This document shows, piece after piece, positions 56,073 to 64,000 of a stretch of 64,000 bases of DNA. The notes below the pieces were generated by a model that ran no database searches, was not told the DNA's origin, and was given only the letters and a program-made list of their open reading frames with translations. The stretch is from positions 3,518,037 through 3,582,036 of the forward strand of contig OY282431.1 of assembly GCA_958296035.1 (NCBI GenBank). The letters run 5' to 3'. A program made the position numbers and the translations under genes. The stretch comes from Paracoccaceae bacterium. GTDB lineage: Bacteria > Pseudomonadota > Alphaproteobacteria > Rhodobacterales > Rhodobacteraceae. The stretch's first letter is position 1, and each line of letters begins with the position of its first letter.

Positions 56073-56903
56073 CTAGGGACGGATTGCCAGATCGTATTGC
56101 CGGTCGTGTGCAAGGGAAGGAATCTGGCATCTGGCGCGATCCGATTCCCTGAGGTCCAGCATTCTGGTGATGCAACCCGTTTCCTTTCCACCGAGATCAA
56201 CGACAACCCTGCCCCACGGATCAACGATCAGCGAGTGACCGTAACTAGTGCGTCCGTCATCATGTCGGCCTGCCTGCGCAGCAGCTACTATCCATGCACC
56301 GTTCTCGATGGCCCGGGCTCGCAACAATACCTCCCAGTGGGCCCGCCCCGTATTGACGAGGAAAGCCGATGGCACGAACAGGACCCGGGCTCCCGCCTTT
56401 GCCTGAATTCGGTAGAGCTGCGGAAAGCGCAAGTCGTAGCATATGCTGAGCCCCCAATTCCCCCACGGGGTCCTGGCAACAACAGAAACGTCACCGGCAA
56501 TGTAACGCGACGATTCACGAATCGGTTGCTGGCCGTGCAGGTGAATGTCAAACATGTGTATCTTGTCGTAACGAGCCGCTATGGCGCCCGTTTCGTTGAT
56601 CAGGACCGAGTGGTTCCTTAGTTTCCTTCCGTCCGAGATCGGAGTTGATCCTATGTGAATCCACAATCGATGTCGCGCCGCCAGGGCACGACAACTAGCA
56701 ATGAAGGGATCCCGGTCCTCGGTGGTAGCCACAAGGCGCATGGCCGCGAAATCGGAGTTCATGAGGCCGGCATTTTCCGGGAGGGCCAACAAACTCCCTG
56801 GAGGAATGTCACTGACCATGTTGTTCAGCCAGGCAATGTTGTGCTGATGGCAAATTGTCGAACGCATCTGGACGAGAGTAACCGGCAGCATGTCAAGGGT
56901 CAT
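56073..56903 (-). CDS. Carbon-nitrogen hydrolase (nitrilase superfamily, Nit1-like)
   Basis: A 276-residue amidase with the full Glu-Lys-Cys triad: E in LALPENAG (near residue 43), K in RYDKIHMFDI (near 113), C in LSICYDLRFPQLYR (near 155). The DLRFPQLYR form is that of the Nit1/YbeM branch, whose members hydrolyse deaminated glutathione. It is convergent with the monooxygenase gene and divergent from hemJ. In Alphaproteobacteria it is often near grxC and hemolysin-related genes; here it is in the origin region. Confidence 0.86.
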   Translation of the reverse strand: MTLDMLPVTLVQMRSTICHQHNIAWLNNMVSDIPPGSLLALPENAGLMNSDFAAMRLVATTEDRDPFIASCRALAARHRLWIHIGSTPISDGRKLRNHSVLINETGAIAARYDKIHMFDIHLHGQQPIRESSRYIAGDVSVVARTPWGNWGLSICYDLRFPQLYRIQAKAGARVLFVPSAFLVNTGRAHWEVLLRARAIENGAWIVAAAQAGRHDDGRTSYGHSLIVDPWGRVVVDLGGKETGCITRMLDLRESDRARCQIPSLAHDRQYDLAIRP

Positions 56904-57167
56904 GTCGATGAGCTCCGTTTCAACGGTTCCATAGCCGTCTGGCCTCTACAATTTCGATCAGCAACAACATGGACAACCAGCAGCATCAAGAATAATGTTC
57001 AGTGTTTTTGCGCCTGACACCAGTGTCGTAAACGTCCCGACATGGCTCCTGGCTTTCTCGAAAGCCGGACAGTCGGATCCAGCAAACCTGGTACGCCGGA
57101 GTCATGATACTGATGGCAGGCAGAGTTTTCCCTCTTCGACATTCAATCGCCAGGACCTGAAAGACAA

Positions 57168-57620
57168 ATGGTTGATACACTGGCCCAGATATATCCCTGG
57201 CTGAAGGCAGGTCATATCATATCGTTCATATCGTGGATGGCAGCGTTGCTCTATCTTCCGAGATTGTTCGTGTATCATGTGGGCATCGGTTCCAATAGAC
57301 CGCTAACGCACGCCATGTTCGTAACCATGGAGGCACGGTTGTTGCGCGCCATCATGACGCCGGCGATGTTGTCGACCTGGATATTCGGATTCTTGCTGCT
57401 CTTGATTCCGGGCACGGTAGACTGGGTGCAATATTGGCCATGGTTGAAAATGATTGCCGTCGTGACACTGTCGGTTTTTCACATGTGGCTGGCCCGACAG
57501 CGACGATTGATTGAAGAAGGGAATTGTCGAGTTACAAGTCGCCAGTTTCGTGTCATCAACGAGATACCTACGGTCCTGATGATCGTGATCGTGATCATGG
57601 TTGCGGTCAGGCCAATATAA
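57168..57620 (+). CDS. hemJ: Protoporphyrinogen IX oxidase HemJ
   Basis: A 150-residue membrane protein with four spans. The conserved block AGHIISFISWMAALLYLPRLFVYHV (residues about 15-39, with the heme-ligand histidine) identifies HemJ, the protoporphyrinogen IX oxidase common in Alphaproteobacteria. Other marks are TPAMLSTWIFG and LKMIAVVTLSVFHMWLARQRR. In related genomes it lies with hemE and rho next to mnmE, consistent with this neighbourhood, but those genes are missing here. Confidence 0.9.
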   Translation: MVDTLAQIYPWLKAGHIISFISWMAALLYLPRLFVYHVGIGSNRPLTHAMFVTMEARLLRAIMTPAMLSTWIFGFLLLLIPGTVDWVQYWPWLKMIAVVTLSVFHMWLARQRRLIEEGNCRVTSRQFRVINEIPTVLMIVIVIMVAVRPI

Positions 57621-57720
57621 AATTCGCCTTGACCTGGGTAGGCCAGGCTGTTCAGTTTGCGGTCGAATCTGTGCCGCATTACTACCCGGATCACTGGCAA
57701 GGAGCGAAAGTAGGCACACG

Positions 57721-58458
57721 ATGATCAACCCAGGAGCGGCGATGCTGGTCATTGGTGACGAGATTCTGTCCGGTCGAACCAGAGACCGCAACGTATCCCA
57801 TCTGGCAACAGAAATCGGTAAGGTCGGCATCGATTTGCGCGAAGTTCGTATTGTGCCCGACGAGCAGGATCACATCGTCAGGTCGGTCAACACCCTGCGC
57901 CGTCGCTACGACTATGTGTTTACCAGCGGTGGCATCGGTCCAACCCATGACGACATTACATCAGAGGCCATTGCTGTGGCATTTGATCGCCGTTTCGTCA
58001 TTAATGATAGGGCTCGACAAGTCATCGAAGACAGAGCTCGCACCTACGGTATGGAAATCAACAACGCCAGGTTACGAATGGCACGCATGCCTGCCGACGT
58101 ACGTCTTATCGACAACAGTGTTTCAGGTGCACCTGGCTTCATTATCGGCAATGTCCATGTCCTGGCCGGCGTACCCAGGATCTTCAGGGCCATGCTGGCC
58201 ACATTGATCCCGCAGCTAAAGGGAGGCAGGCCCTTTCACTCAATGACTGTGGAAGTCCGGCGTCCGGAAGGTGAGCTGGCGGCTGAACTAGCCCGTATCG
58301 CGGCGCAGGAACCGAATCTCGGAATAGGGTCCTATCCGTTCTCGGACAGAGGTATCCTTGGTTCCCGGGTCGTCGTAAGAGGACAGGATCGCAGCAGGGT
58401 GCGGCTGGTAACCAGGAGGATCAGGCAGACGTTTGCAAGCGACGTGACCGACGGGTGA
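57721..58458 (+). CDS. CinA-like molybdopterin-binding domain protein
   Basis: A 245-residue protein of the CinA N-terminal (MoaB/MogA-like) type. MLVIGDEILSGRTRDRN, the ligand loop FTSGGIGPTHDDITSEA, and GAPGFIIGNVHVLAGVPRIF are typical of competence/damage-inducible protein A. The C-terminal nicotinamide-nucleotide amidase domain of long CinA is absent. The start ATG 57721 lies about 100 bases after hemJ and fits the family; a longer frame back to 57601 overlaps hemJ. Function uncertain. Confidence 0.83.
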   Translation: MINPGAAMLVIGDEILSGRTRDRNVSHLATEIGKVGIDLREVRIVPDEQDHIVRSVNTLRRRYDYVFTSGGIGPTHDDITSEAIAVAFDRRFVINDRARQVIEDRARTYGMEINNARLRMARMPADVRLIDNSVSGAPGFIIGNVHVLAGVPRIFRAMLATLIPQLKGGRPFHSMTVEVRRPEGELAAELARIAAQEPNLGIGSYPFSDRGILGSRVVVRGQDRSRVRLVTRRIRQTFASDVTDG

Positions 58459-59370
58459 TCAGTGGTCCGTCTGGTCGGAGGAGCCCTGGCGCACCTTGCC
58501 ATGCACAAGCTGGCTGTACAGCTTCTCAAGTTGCTTCGTGGTGGAAAACCTGATGACCAGTTTGCCGGAATGACCGCGTTCAGAAAGGACAATCGAGACC
58601 TTGGCCTTGAGATTGGCGGCGATAGCGGCCTCGAGAATCGCCGTATCCGGTGACTTCCGTCCCGGCCTGGGGTTAGCGGTTGCGGCCGTGGCTTGCGCCT
58701 GTTTGCTGACCAGACGCTCGGTCTGACGTACCGACAATTGCTGGGTCAAGACTTTTGTGGCTAGCTTTGCGGGATCGGGAGCCGACAACAAGGTGCGGGC
58801 ATGTCCAGCTGACAGACGGTTGTTTCGAACCTTTTCCTGAATGGATTCGGGAAGGTTGATCAATCTGACAGAATTGGCGACATGGGAACGGGATTTGCCT
58901 ATCCTGGAGGCCAATTGCTGTTGTGTCCAGCCGAATTCCTTCATCAAGCCCTGATAGGCGAAAGCTTCGTCAATGGCATTAAGGTCCGATCGGTGAACGT
59001 TCTCGACAATGGCAACAAGCAAACACTCGGCATCGGTTAACGCTCTCCTGAGGACCGGGACCTTTTCCTGCCCGGCCAGCTGGGCTGCTCGCCAGCGCCG
59101 CTCGCCGGCAACGATCTGCAGTTTGTCCACCTGTTGGGGGTGAGCCCGCACGATCAATGGCTGGATGACTCCCTGGCTGGTGATGGACGCTGCCAGTTCC
59201 TCCAGTTCTCCAGCCGGAAATAGACGTCTCGGCTGGTTCGGATTGGGAACGATAGAGTCGATGGGAACTGACATGACTTCCGGCCCGTTCCTTTCAAGCA
59301 GGCCAGTCTTTCCGATCAGGCTGTCCAGTCCTCGACCAAGAACCCCGCTTCCCTTCTGTTCATTGGTCAT
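58459..59370 (-). CDS. parB: Chromosome partitioning protein ParB
   Basis: A 303-residue CTP-dependent parS-binding clamp. The ParB/Srx domain has IVPNPNQPRRLF, GVIQPLIVRAHP, the catalytic-site GERRWRAAQLAG and the CTP-contact ENVHRSDLNAID; the helix-turn-helix follows (GWTQQQLASRIGKSRSHVANSVRLINLP). The C-terminal dimerisation domain ends at 58459. It is 3 bases downstream of parA. Its likely cognate site is the perfect parS at 62898-62913. Confidence 0.96.
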   Translation of the reverse strand: MTNEQKGSGVLGRGLDSLIGKTGLLERNGPEVMSVPIDSIVPNPNQPRRLFPAGELEELAASITSQGVIQPLIVRAHPQQVDKLQIVAGERRWRAAQLAGQEKVPVLRRALTDAECLLVAIVENVHRSDLNAIDEAFAYQGLMKEFGWTQQQLASRIGKSRSHVANSVRLINLPESIQEKVRNNRLSAGHARTLLSAPDPAKLATKVLTQQLSVRQTERLVSKQAQATAATANPRPGRKSPDTAILEAAIAANLKAKVSIVLSERGHSGKLVIRFSTTKQLEKLYSQLVHGKVRQGSSDQTDH

Positions 59371-59373
59371 TTG

Positions 59374-60192
59374 CTAGATCTCTCCTGTCGCCAGCCGCTG
59401 GTTTTCAAGAATCTCCCTGGCCAGAGCCAGGTAGGCCAACCTGCCGATCGACTTCGGATCATATGACAGCATCGGCAATCCGTGCGAGGGAGCTTCCCCG
59501 ACACGGACATTTCGGGGAATTACTGTTTTGTAGACAAGCTCCCCCAGATGTTTTCTGGCATCTGCCTCTACCTGTCGTGCCAGGCGGTTGCGCCTGTCAA
59601 CCATGGTTAGCAATACTCCTTCTATCTTGATCCGACTGCTTACCTCCTGTCGCAACCTGTCAATCGTCAGCATCAGCTGGGAAAGCCCTTCAAGGGCATA
59701 GTACTCGGCCTGAAGGGGCACCAGAACACTGCCTGCAGCAACGATGGCGTTGAGCGTCAGCAGGTTCAGGGATGGTGGGCAATCGAGAAAGATGAACTGA
59801 TACTGTTCCAGATGGTCGCTGTTTCTGGACAGCGCGTCGACCAGAAGATGCAGGCGGTGCTGTGAACTGGCCATATCGAGGTCGAACGAACTGAGATCCA
59901 TTGTTGAGGGCACAATTTCGAGGGCCGATACAGGCGATTCGAAAATCGCCTCGTGCACTGCGCAATGCCCCGAAAGAACATCGTGGATCGACAGCGTGCG
60001 ACGGTCCGCACCTATGCCTAGACCGGTGGAGGCATTGCCCTGCGGGTCAAGGTCCATAAGCAGTACATGCGCCCCGAGATTGGCAAGCTCTGCGCCCAGA
60101 TTCATTACCGTGGTTGTCTTCCCGACCCCTCCCTTCTGGTTGGCTACGGCAACAATGTGCGTTCTCGTCGGCAGCACAATCGGGTCAGTCAT
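59374..60192 (-). CDS. parA: Chromosome partitioning ATPase ParA (Soj)
   Basis: A 272-residue Walker-type ATPase. The deviant Walker A is NQKGGVGKTTTVMNLG, followed by LLMDLDPQGNASTGLG (Walker A' and DNA contact), FIFLDCPPSLNLLTLNA (Walker B) and EYYALEGLSQL. ParA forms a nucleoid-bound gradient that moves the ParB-parS complex. Its start overlaps the rsmG stop by 8 bases. Confidence 0.97.
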   Translation of the reverse strand: MTDPIVLPTRTHIVAVANQKGGVGKTTTVMNLGAELANLGAHVLLMDLDPQGNASTGLGIGADRRTLSIHDVLSGHCAVHEAIFESPVSALEIVPSTMDLSSFDLDMASSQHRLHLLVDALSRNSDHLEQYQFIFLDCPPSLNLLTLNAIVAAGSVLVPLQAEYYALEGLSQLMLTIDRLRQEVSSRIKIEGVLLTMVDRRNRLARQVEADARKHLGELVYKTVIPRNVRVGEAPSHGLPMLSYDPKSIGRLAYLALAREILENQRLATGEI

Positions 60193-60982
60193 ACGCCAGA
60201 TCCTTCAATACCACGATCATCCCGTCTGCACTGGTGAGACTGGGAAAGGCTTGCCACGAAAACCTCCAGTGGCGGGAAGCCAGACGGATTTCCCTTCGGT
60301 ATGATTTGCCCTTCGGCAAAATTGCGCGGCCACGGTTCGCCAGATGTGGACGGAACAACTTCACCAATGTGTCAATTCTGGCCACAGCCCGAGCCGTGAT
60401 AATGTCTGCCCCAACCGGAGCACATTGTTCGATCCGGAGCGCAACGACGTCGACGTTCACACCAAGTTGTCTGGTCGCCATCTTCAGGAATTCAGCCCGG
60501 CGGGTATTGGCCTCGACGAGAATGAATTCGTGGTCACAGATATCCGCTTCGGATACAATCGCCAGAACCATGCCCGGCAAGCCTGCACCCGACCCGACAT
60601 CCAGCCATCTGAGATTGCCCTTTGGACGAAAGCTGAACAGCTGTGCAGCGTCAAGGATGTGTCGGGACCACACATCTTCCAACGTCGATGTGGCAACCAG
60701 GTTCACACCGGCATTCCAGATCCGCAGCATGTCTACAAAAGCGTCGAGTCTTTCCCAGGTCGGCGCGTTCAAATGGTACTGCAGCAGGGATCTGGCATCC
60801 GAAAGGCGCAATTCGCGGCGAAACTGGCTTGTATGTTCGCTGATCCTGGCCTGATCGAGGAGGTAGCCGGGGCGGGATTCGAGCACTCGGTGGTCCGGCT
60901 GCAGGCCCGTTGAATCAACCGTTTGTTTCTCCTTCGCGCCGTCAGCAGCGACCATTTTCGCTTCAGGCACTGTTATAGCCAC
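60185..60982 (-). CDS. rsmG: 16S rRNA (guanine-N7) methyltransferase RsmG
   Basis: A 265-residue methyltransferase (GidB) for G527 of 16S rRNA. NLVATSTLEDVWSRHILDA, the SAM loop LDVGSGAGLPGMVLA, and VITARAVARIDTLVK-type strands are visible. It is about 50 residues longer than usual; the extra N-terminus (residues 1-50) is polar and poorly conserved, so the start could be later. It follows mnmG by 24 bp, as in many bacteria. Confidence 0.94.
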   Translation of the reverse strand: MAITVPEAKMVAADGAKEKQTVDSTGLQPDHRVLESRPGYLLDQARISEHTSQFRRELRLSDARSLLQYHLNAPTWERLDAFVDMLRIWNAGVNLVATSTLEDVWSRHILDAAQLFSFRPKGNLRWLDVGSGAGLPGMVLAIVSEADICDHEFILVEANTRRAEFLKMATRQLGVNVDVVALRIEQCAPVGADIITARAVARIDTLVKLFRPHLANRGRAILPKGKSYRREIRLASRHWRFSWQAFPSLTSADGMIVVLKDLAYD

Positions 60983-61006
60983 GACCCATGGCTTCGGTGA
61001 TGTTCG

Positions 61007-62914
61007 TCATGCAACGAAGCGGTGTCGGCCGGCGTTGCCGTCGTGCGGCACCAAATCGCTTCGGCCAGCTTCTATGCTGGAGAGGAGCAAGGCCAGAGCC
61101 GAAGGAGTCATGCCTTCAATTCTGCCAGCCTGCGCCAGGGTTTCAGGCCTGATATTGGTCAGTTTGTCACGCAACTCGGCCGAAAGTCCGTTGATTTCCG
61201 CATAATCTATCGATTCCGGAATGCAGCACGCCTCGTTTTTCTCCAGCTTTTCCGCTTCCCGCCGCTGGCGTGCAAGGTATTTGGCATAGATGGCGTCGTT
61301 TTCGAGCAGTTTTGCTATGTCACCGTCGATAGCGGACAGAATTGGCCAGATGCGGGTAAGCGAGCGGACAGAAATGTCAGGAAGCGACAAGAGATCAAGA
61401 CCATCCCTCCTTACACCATCCTGGCTTACACGAATGCCGTGTCGCCGAGCTTCAGTTGGCACCAGCGTATGGCTCGATAGAAGTGCGCGTGCGGCCTCAA
61501 GTTTCCGAACCTTGCCAGAAAAGCTGTCCCATCGTCGGCGCGAGGTCAGACCAAGCTGGCGGGCCAGGGGTGTAAGCCGCGTATCGGCATTGTCGGCCCG
61601 CAGTGACAACCGGAACTCCGCCCGTGAAGTAAACATGCGATAGGGCTCGGTGACACCGCGAGTTACAAGATCATCGATCATCACGCCGATGTAGGATTGC
61701 GACCGCCGAAACATGATCCCTTCCTCGCCACGTGTCATGCGAGCAGCGTTCAGTCCGGCAACCAGCCCTTGTGCGGCAGCCTCCTCATAACCCGTTGTCC
61801 CATTGATCTGTCCGGCAAGATACAGGTTGGGGAGCAGGCGACATTCGAGTGTCGACCTCAGACATTTCGGATCAACATAATCATATTCGATAGCGTAGCC
61901 CGGTTGCAGAATGTCCACATTTGTCAACCCTGGTATGGTCCGGACGAATTCCGTCTGGATATCAGCAGGAAGGGACGTCGAAATACCGTTCGGATATACG
62001 GTATCATCGTCGAGACCTTCAGGCTCGAGAAAGATCTGGTGTGAGGACTTGTCGGAAAATCGGACAATTTTGTCCTCGATTGAAGGACAATAGCGCGGTC
62101 CGGTGCTGCTGAAATGACCGCCATATATGGCCGATCTGTCCAGGTTGTTACGGATGATTTCATGCGTCGACGGGGTCGTATGGACAATATGACAATTGAC
62201 TTGCCGCACACGCGGTCGCACCGACATGAATGAAAACATGACAGGAGACGCATCGCCGGGTTGTTTCTGGAGCCGACCCCAGTCGATGGTCCTGCCATCC
62301 AGTCGCGGCGGCGTCCCGGTCTTCAGTCGTCCCAACGGGAAGTCCAGTGCCTCCAGCCTTTCAGCCAGCAGCACGCTTGCACTGTCACCGACACGCCCGG
62401 CCGGTATCGCTGTTTCGCCGAGCCTGATCATCCCCCGCAGGAAAGTGCCGGTCGTCAAGACAACAGCCCTGCTTTGCAACTCGCTTCCATCGGCGAGGAC
62501 AACGCCGCACAACCTGCCGCCCGACATCAACAGGTCTGCAACTTCGCCCTCCAGGATTGTCAACCCGGAAAGACTAGCCAACTGCCGTTGCATGGCAGTG
62601 GCGTAAAGCGCTCGGTCGATCTGGGCGCGCGGGCCCTGGACTGCCGGCCCCTTGCGGCGATTCAGCAGCCGAAACTGTATTCCGGAGGCATCGGCGGTCC
62701 TTGCCATTACACCGTCAAGCGCATCGATTTCACGAACCAGATGCCCTTTGCCAAGTCCACCAATCGCCGGATTGCACGACATCCTGCCGATGGCATTCCG
62801 GTCAAGCGTGATCAGGGCCGTCCGGGAACCGGCCCGCACGGCTGCGGCTGCGGCCTCGGCGCCGGCATGCCCGCCGCCAACAATTGTTACGTCAAAATGT
62901 TTCACGTGAAACAC
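61007..62914 (-). CDS. mnmG: tRNA uridine-5-carboxymethylaminomethyl modification enzyme MnmG (GidA)
   Basis: A 635-residue FAD protein. [16 protein letters not shown] is the flavin loop; [55 protein letters not shown] and [17 protein letters not shown] are signature blocks. With MnmE it modifies U34 in certain tRNAs. I used GTG 62914, giving an N-terminus FHVKHFDV common in the group; a TTG at 62941 inside mnmE is the other choice. The start codon and first codons lie within the parS palindrome. Confidence 0.95.
   Translation of the reverse strand: MFHVKHFDVTIVGGGHAGAEAAAAAVRAGSRTALITLDRNAIGRMSCNPAIGGLGKGHLVREIDALDGVMARTADASGIQFRLLNRRKGPAVQGPRAQIDRALYATAMQRQLASLSGLTILEGEVADLLMSGGRLCGVVLADGSELQSRAVVLTTGTFLRGMIRLGETAIPAGRVGDSASVLLAERLEALDFPLGRLKTGTPPRLDGRTIDWGRLQKQPGDASPVMFSFMSVRPRVRQVNCHIVHTTPSTHEIIRNNLDRSAIYGGHFSSTGPRYCPSIEDKIVRFSDKSSHQIFLEPEGLDDDTVYPNGISTSLPADIQTEFVRTIPGLTNVDILQPGYAIEYDYVDPKCLRSTLECRLLPNLYLAGQINGTTGYEEAAAQGLVAGLNAARMTRGEEGIMFRRSQSYIGVMIDDLVTRGVTEPYRMFTSRAEFRLSLRADNADTRLTPLARQLGLTSRRRWDSFSGKVRKLEAARALLSSHTLVPTEARRHGIRVSQDGVRRDGLDLLSLPDISVRSLTRIWPILSAIDGDIAKLLENDAIYAKYLARQRREAEKLEKNEACCIPESIDYAEINGLSAELRDKLTNIRPETLAQAGRIEGMTPSALALLLSSIEAGRSDLVPHDGNAGRHRFVA
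62898..62913. promoter_or_regulatory. parS centromere site, perfect 16-bp palindrome
   Basis: TGTTTCACGTGAAACA at 62898-62913 is an exact parS consensus for ParB. It lies over the first codons of mnmG, 3.5 kb from parB on the same side of the presumed origin. No other perfect copy was seen in the window. Confidence 0.9.
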
Positions 62915-62915
62915 T

Positions 62916-64000
62916 CTATTTGCCAATGCAGAAAGTGGCAAATATTTCGCCTAGAACCTGCTCGATATCAACCGTTCCGGTTAGTGAGTCGAGAGCCTTG
63001 AGTGCATTTCTGATTTCCTCGGCACAGATTTCACCGCAAGGTAGCGGTGGCGCCAATGACGCTGCCGCAGCCCCAAGAGCACAGATAGCGGACTCGACTG
63101 CATTGCGATGGCGAATGTTGGTCATGGCCGAAACCCGTGAAAGCCGCCTGCTCAAAATCCCGGCAATACGGTCGATCATGGCATCGACACCCTCGCCCGT
63201 CAGGCCTGATACGCCGTCATGCATCCCGGAATGGCCGAGATCACACTTTCCGCAAAGAATGATGTCACTCTCCCGGGGCTCCAATCCGGCACCGCCCACG
63301 CCACAGGCATCGGCAAGAAATACGCGGAGATCTGCATTCTCGGCACGCGCCACCGTTCGCTCGACCCCGATCGCTTCTATCGGATCACTGGTCTGGCGCA
63401 GGCCGGCGGTGTCAAGTACCGTAACTGGTAGACCTCGCAGATCCATTCGAACCTCGACTATGTCGCGCGTGGTCCCGGCAATGCTTGAGGTTATGGCGGC
63501 CTCCCGACCTGCCAGATGGTTGAGCAAAGTCGATTTGCCGATATTCGGTCTCCCGACAATAGCCACCTCAAACCCGTCCCTGAGCCTCTCGGCGGTGGTA
63601 ATGCCGCCGAGTTCTGCCTCAAGATCTGCACGCAACTCGTCAATCACCGCACCGGCCTGATGACAGAGATCGGCTGGTAAATCCTCCTCCGAAAACTCAA
63701 GTTCGGTTTCCACCAGGGCCAGAGAGCGTGTCAGCCGTCGCTTCCAGGTGTCGACCCGGTGTCCTACTGCCCCGTCATACTGATTCTGGGCCTGACGCCT
63801 CTGCAACTCCGTTTCCGCATCAATCAGGTCGCCCAGGCCCTCGACCTGGGCAAGGTCCATGCGCCCCGACAGCAGAGCTCGCAAAGTGAATTCGCCAGGC
63901 CGGGCCGGACGTAGACCGGGCTGCCCGGCTAGTGCCTCAAGCACAGCCTGCGTTGTGGCGCGACCACCATGGATCTGCAACTCGGCCGATGACTCGCCGG
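62916..64000 (-). CDS. mnmE: tRNA modification GTPase MnmE, 5' end outside the window
   Basis: The 3' part of MnmE, entering the right edge in frame at [12 protein letters not shown], the tetrahydrofolate domain, with [31 protein letters not shown] following. The G domain has Walker [17 protein letters not shown], the TTRDIVEV switch I, DTAGLR, and the CGKCD region; the C-terminus ends FATFCIGK with the conserved cysteine of CIGK. It stops two bases upstream of the mnmG start. The partner of MnmG in U34 modification. Confidence 0.95.
   Translation of the reverse strand, partial: GESSAELQIHGGRATTQAVLEALAGQPGLRPARPGEFTLRALLSGRMDLAQVEGLGDLIDAETELQRRQAQNQYDGAVGHRVDTWKRRLTRSLALVETELEFSEEDLPADLCHQAGAVIDELRADLEAELGGITTAERLRDGFEVAIVGRPNIGKSTLLNHLAGREAAITSSIAGTTRDIVEVRMDLRGLPVTVLDTAGLRQTSDPIEAIGVERTVARAENADLRVFLADACGVGGAGLEPRESDIILCGKCDLGHSGMHDGVSGLTGEGVDAMIDRIAGILSRRLSRVSAMTNIRHRNAVESAICALGAAAASLAPPLPCGEICAEEIRNALKALDSLTGTVDIEQVLGEIFATFCIGK

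Noticed and set aside
1-64000. tRNA, rRNA and CRISPR arrays
   Set aside because: Scanning for T-loop type GTTCRANYC contexts, rRNA landmarks and regular short repeats gave nothing convincing.

Overview
The window looks like a chromosomal segment of an alphaproteobacterium, GC-rich by eye. The evidence is gene content and order: mnmE-mnmG-rsmG-parA-parB on one strand, an aroE-coaE-dnaQ block with secB and a tim44-like gene nearby, rimP-nusA-ylxR-infB, rph-rdgB-hemW beside hrcA-grpE, and hemJ near parAB. In many alphaproteobacteria the first two blocks flank the chromosomal origin. A perfect parS palindrome lies over the mnmG start. An AT-rich stretch with DnaA-box-like sites lies between aroE and the MaoC gene at about 53.5-53.8 kb and is the best oriC candidate. 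Hydrogen-bond-level taxonomy (order, family) cannot be read from the sequence alone.

Layout. (1) 1-8.3 kb, minus strand: an integrated conjugative module with a DotA/TraY-type membrane protein, an unrecognised 451-residue protein and a giant strawberry-notch-type helicase that runs off the left edge. (2) 8.5-15.4 kb, minus strand: a coupled puuA/puuB-like pair, a SLOG-like nucleotide-binding protein, and the overlapping alkB-cysQ-kdsB group. (3) 15.4-20.7 kb, plus strand: dnaK behind a good heat-shock promoter match, dnaJ, a split sulfopyruvate decarboxylase (comD/comE) and an SMP-30 lactonase. (4) 20.7-31 kb: mutS inside an eroding zone with a frameshifted aldose epimerase, an apparently intact IS4/Tn5-type element whose transposase carries an N-terminal DruA (DUF4338) domain, a broken XRE/ImmA-type gene, a truncated zinc-ribbon gene, an IS1380 remnant, a broken Cache-domain gene and another transposase remnant. 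(5) 31-45 kb: grpE/hrcA, rph-rdgB-hemW, small enzymes, and the rimP-nusA-ylxR-infB operon, which has a terminator-like hairpin immediately before rimP. (6) 44-52.4 kb: Smr, Tim44-like, fxsA, xsc-pta, TerC, secB, dnaQ-coaE-aroE. (7) 52.4-64 kb: the presumed origin, a MaoC hydratase, a flavin monooxygenase, a nitrilase-family amidase, hemJ, a CinA-like protein, and parB-parA-rsmG-mnmG-mnmE.

How the genes work together. comDE (sulfopyruvate to sulfoacetaldehyde), xsc (sulfoacetaldehyde plus phosphate to acetyl phosphate and sulfite) and pta (acetyl phosphate to acetyl-CoA) form the end of a C2/C3 organosulfonate degradation route. puuA/puuB point to putrescine or another amine as a carbon and nitrogen source. 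The combination would suit a heterotroph living on marine or host-derived osmolytes, but that is inference.

The most unusual item is the DruA-transposase fusion at 25.7-28.1 kb. It has 9-bp perfect inverted ends and an 8-bp target duplication, so it links a known but poorly understood anti-phage protein family to an active-looking DDE transposase.
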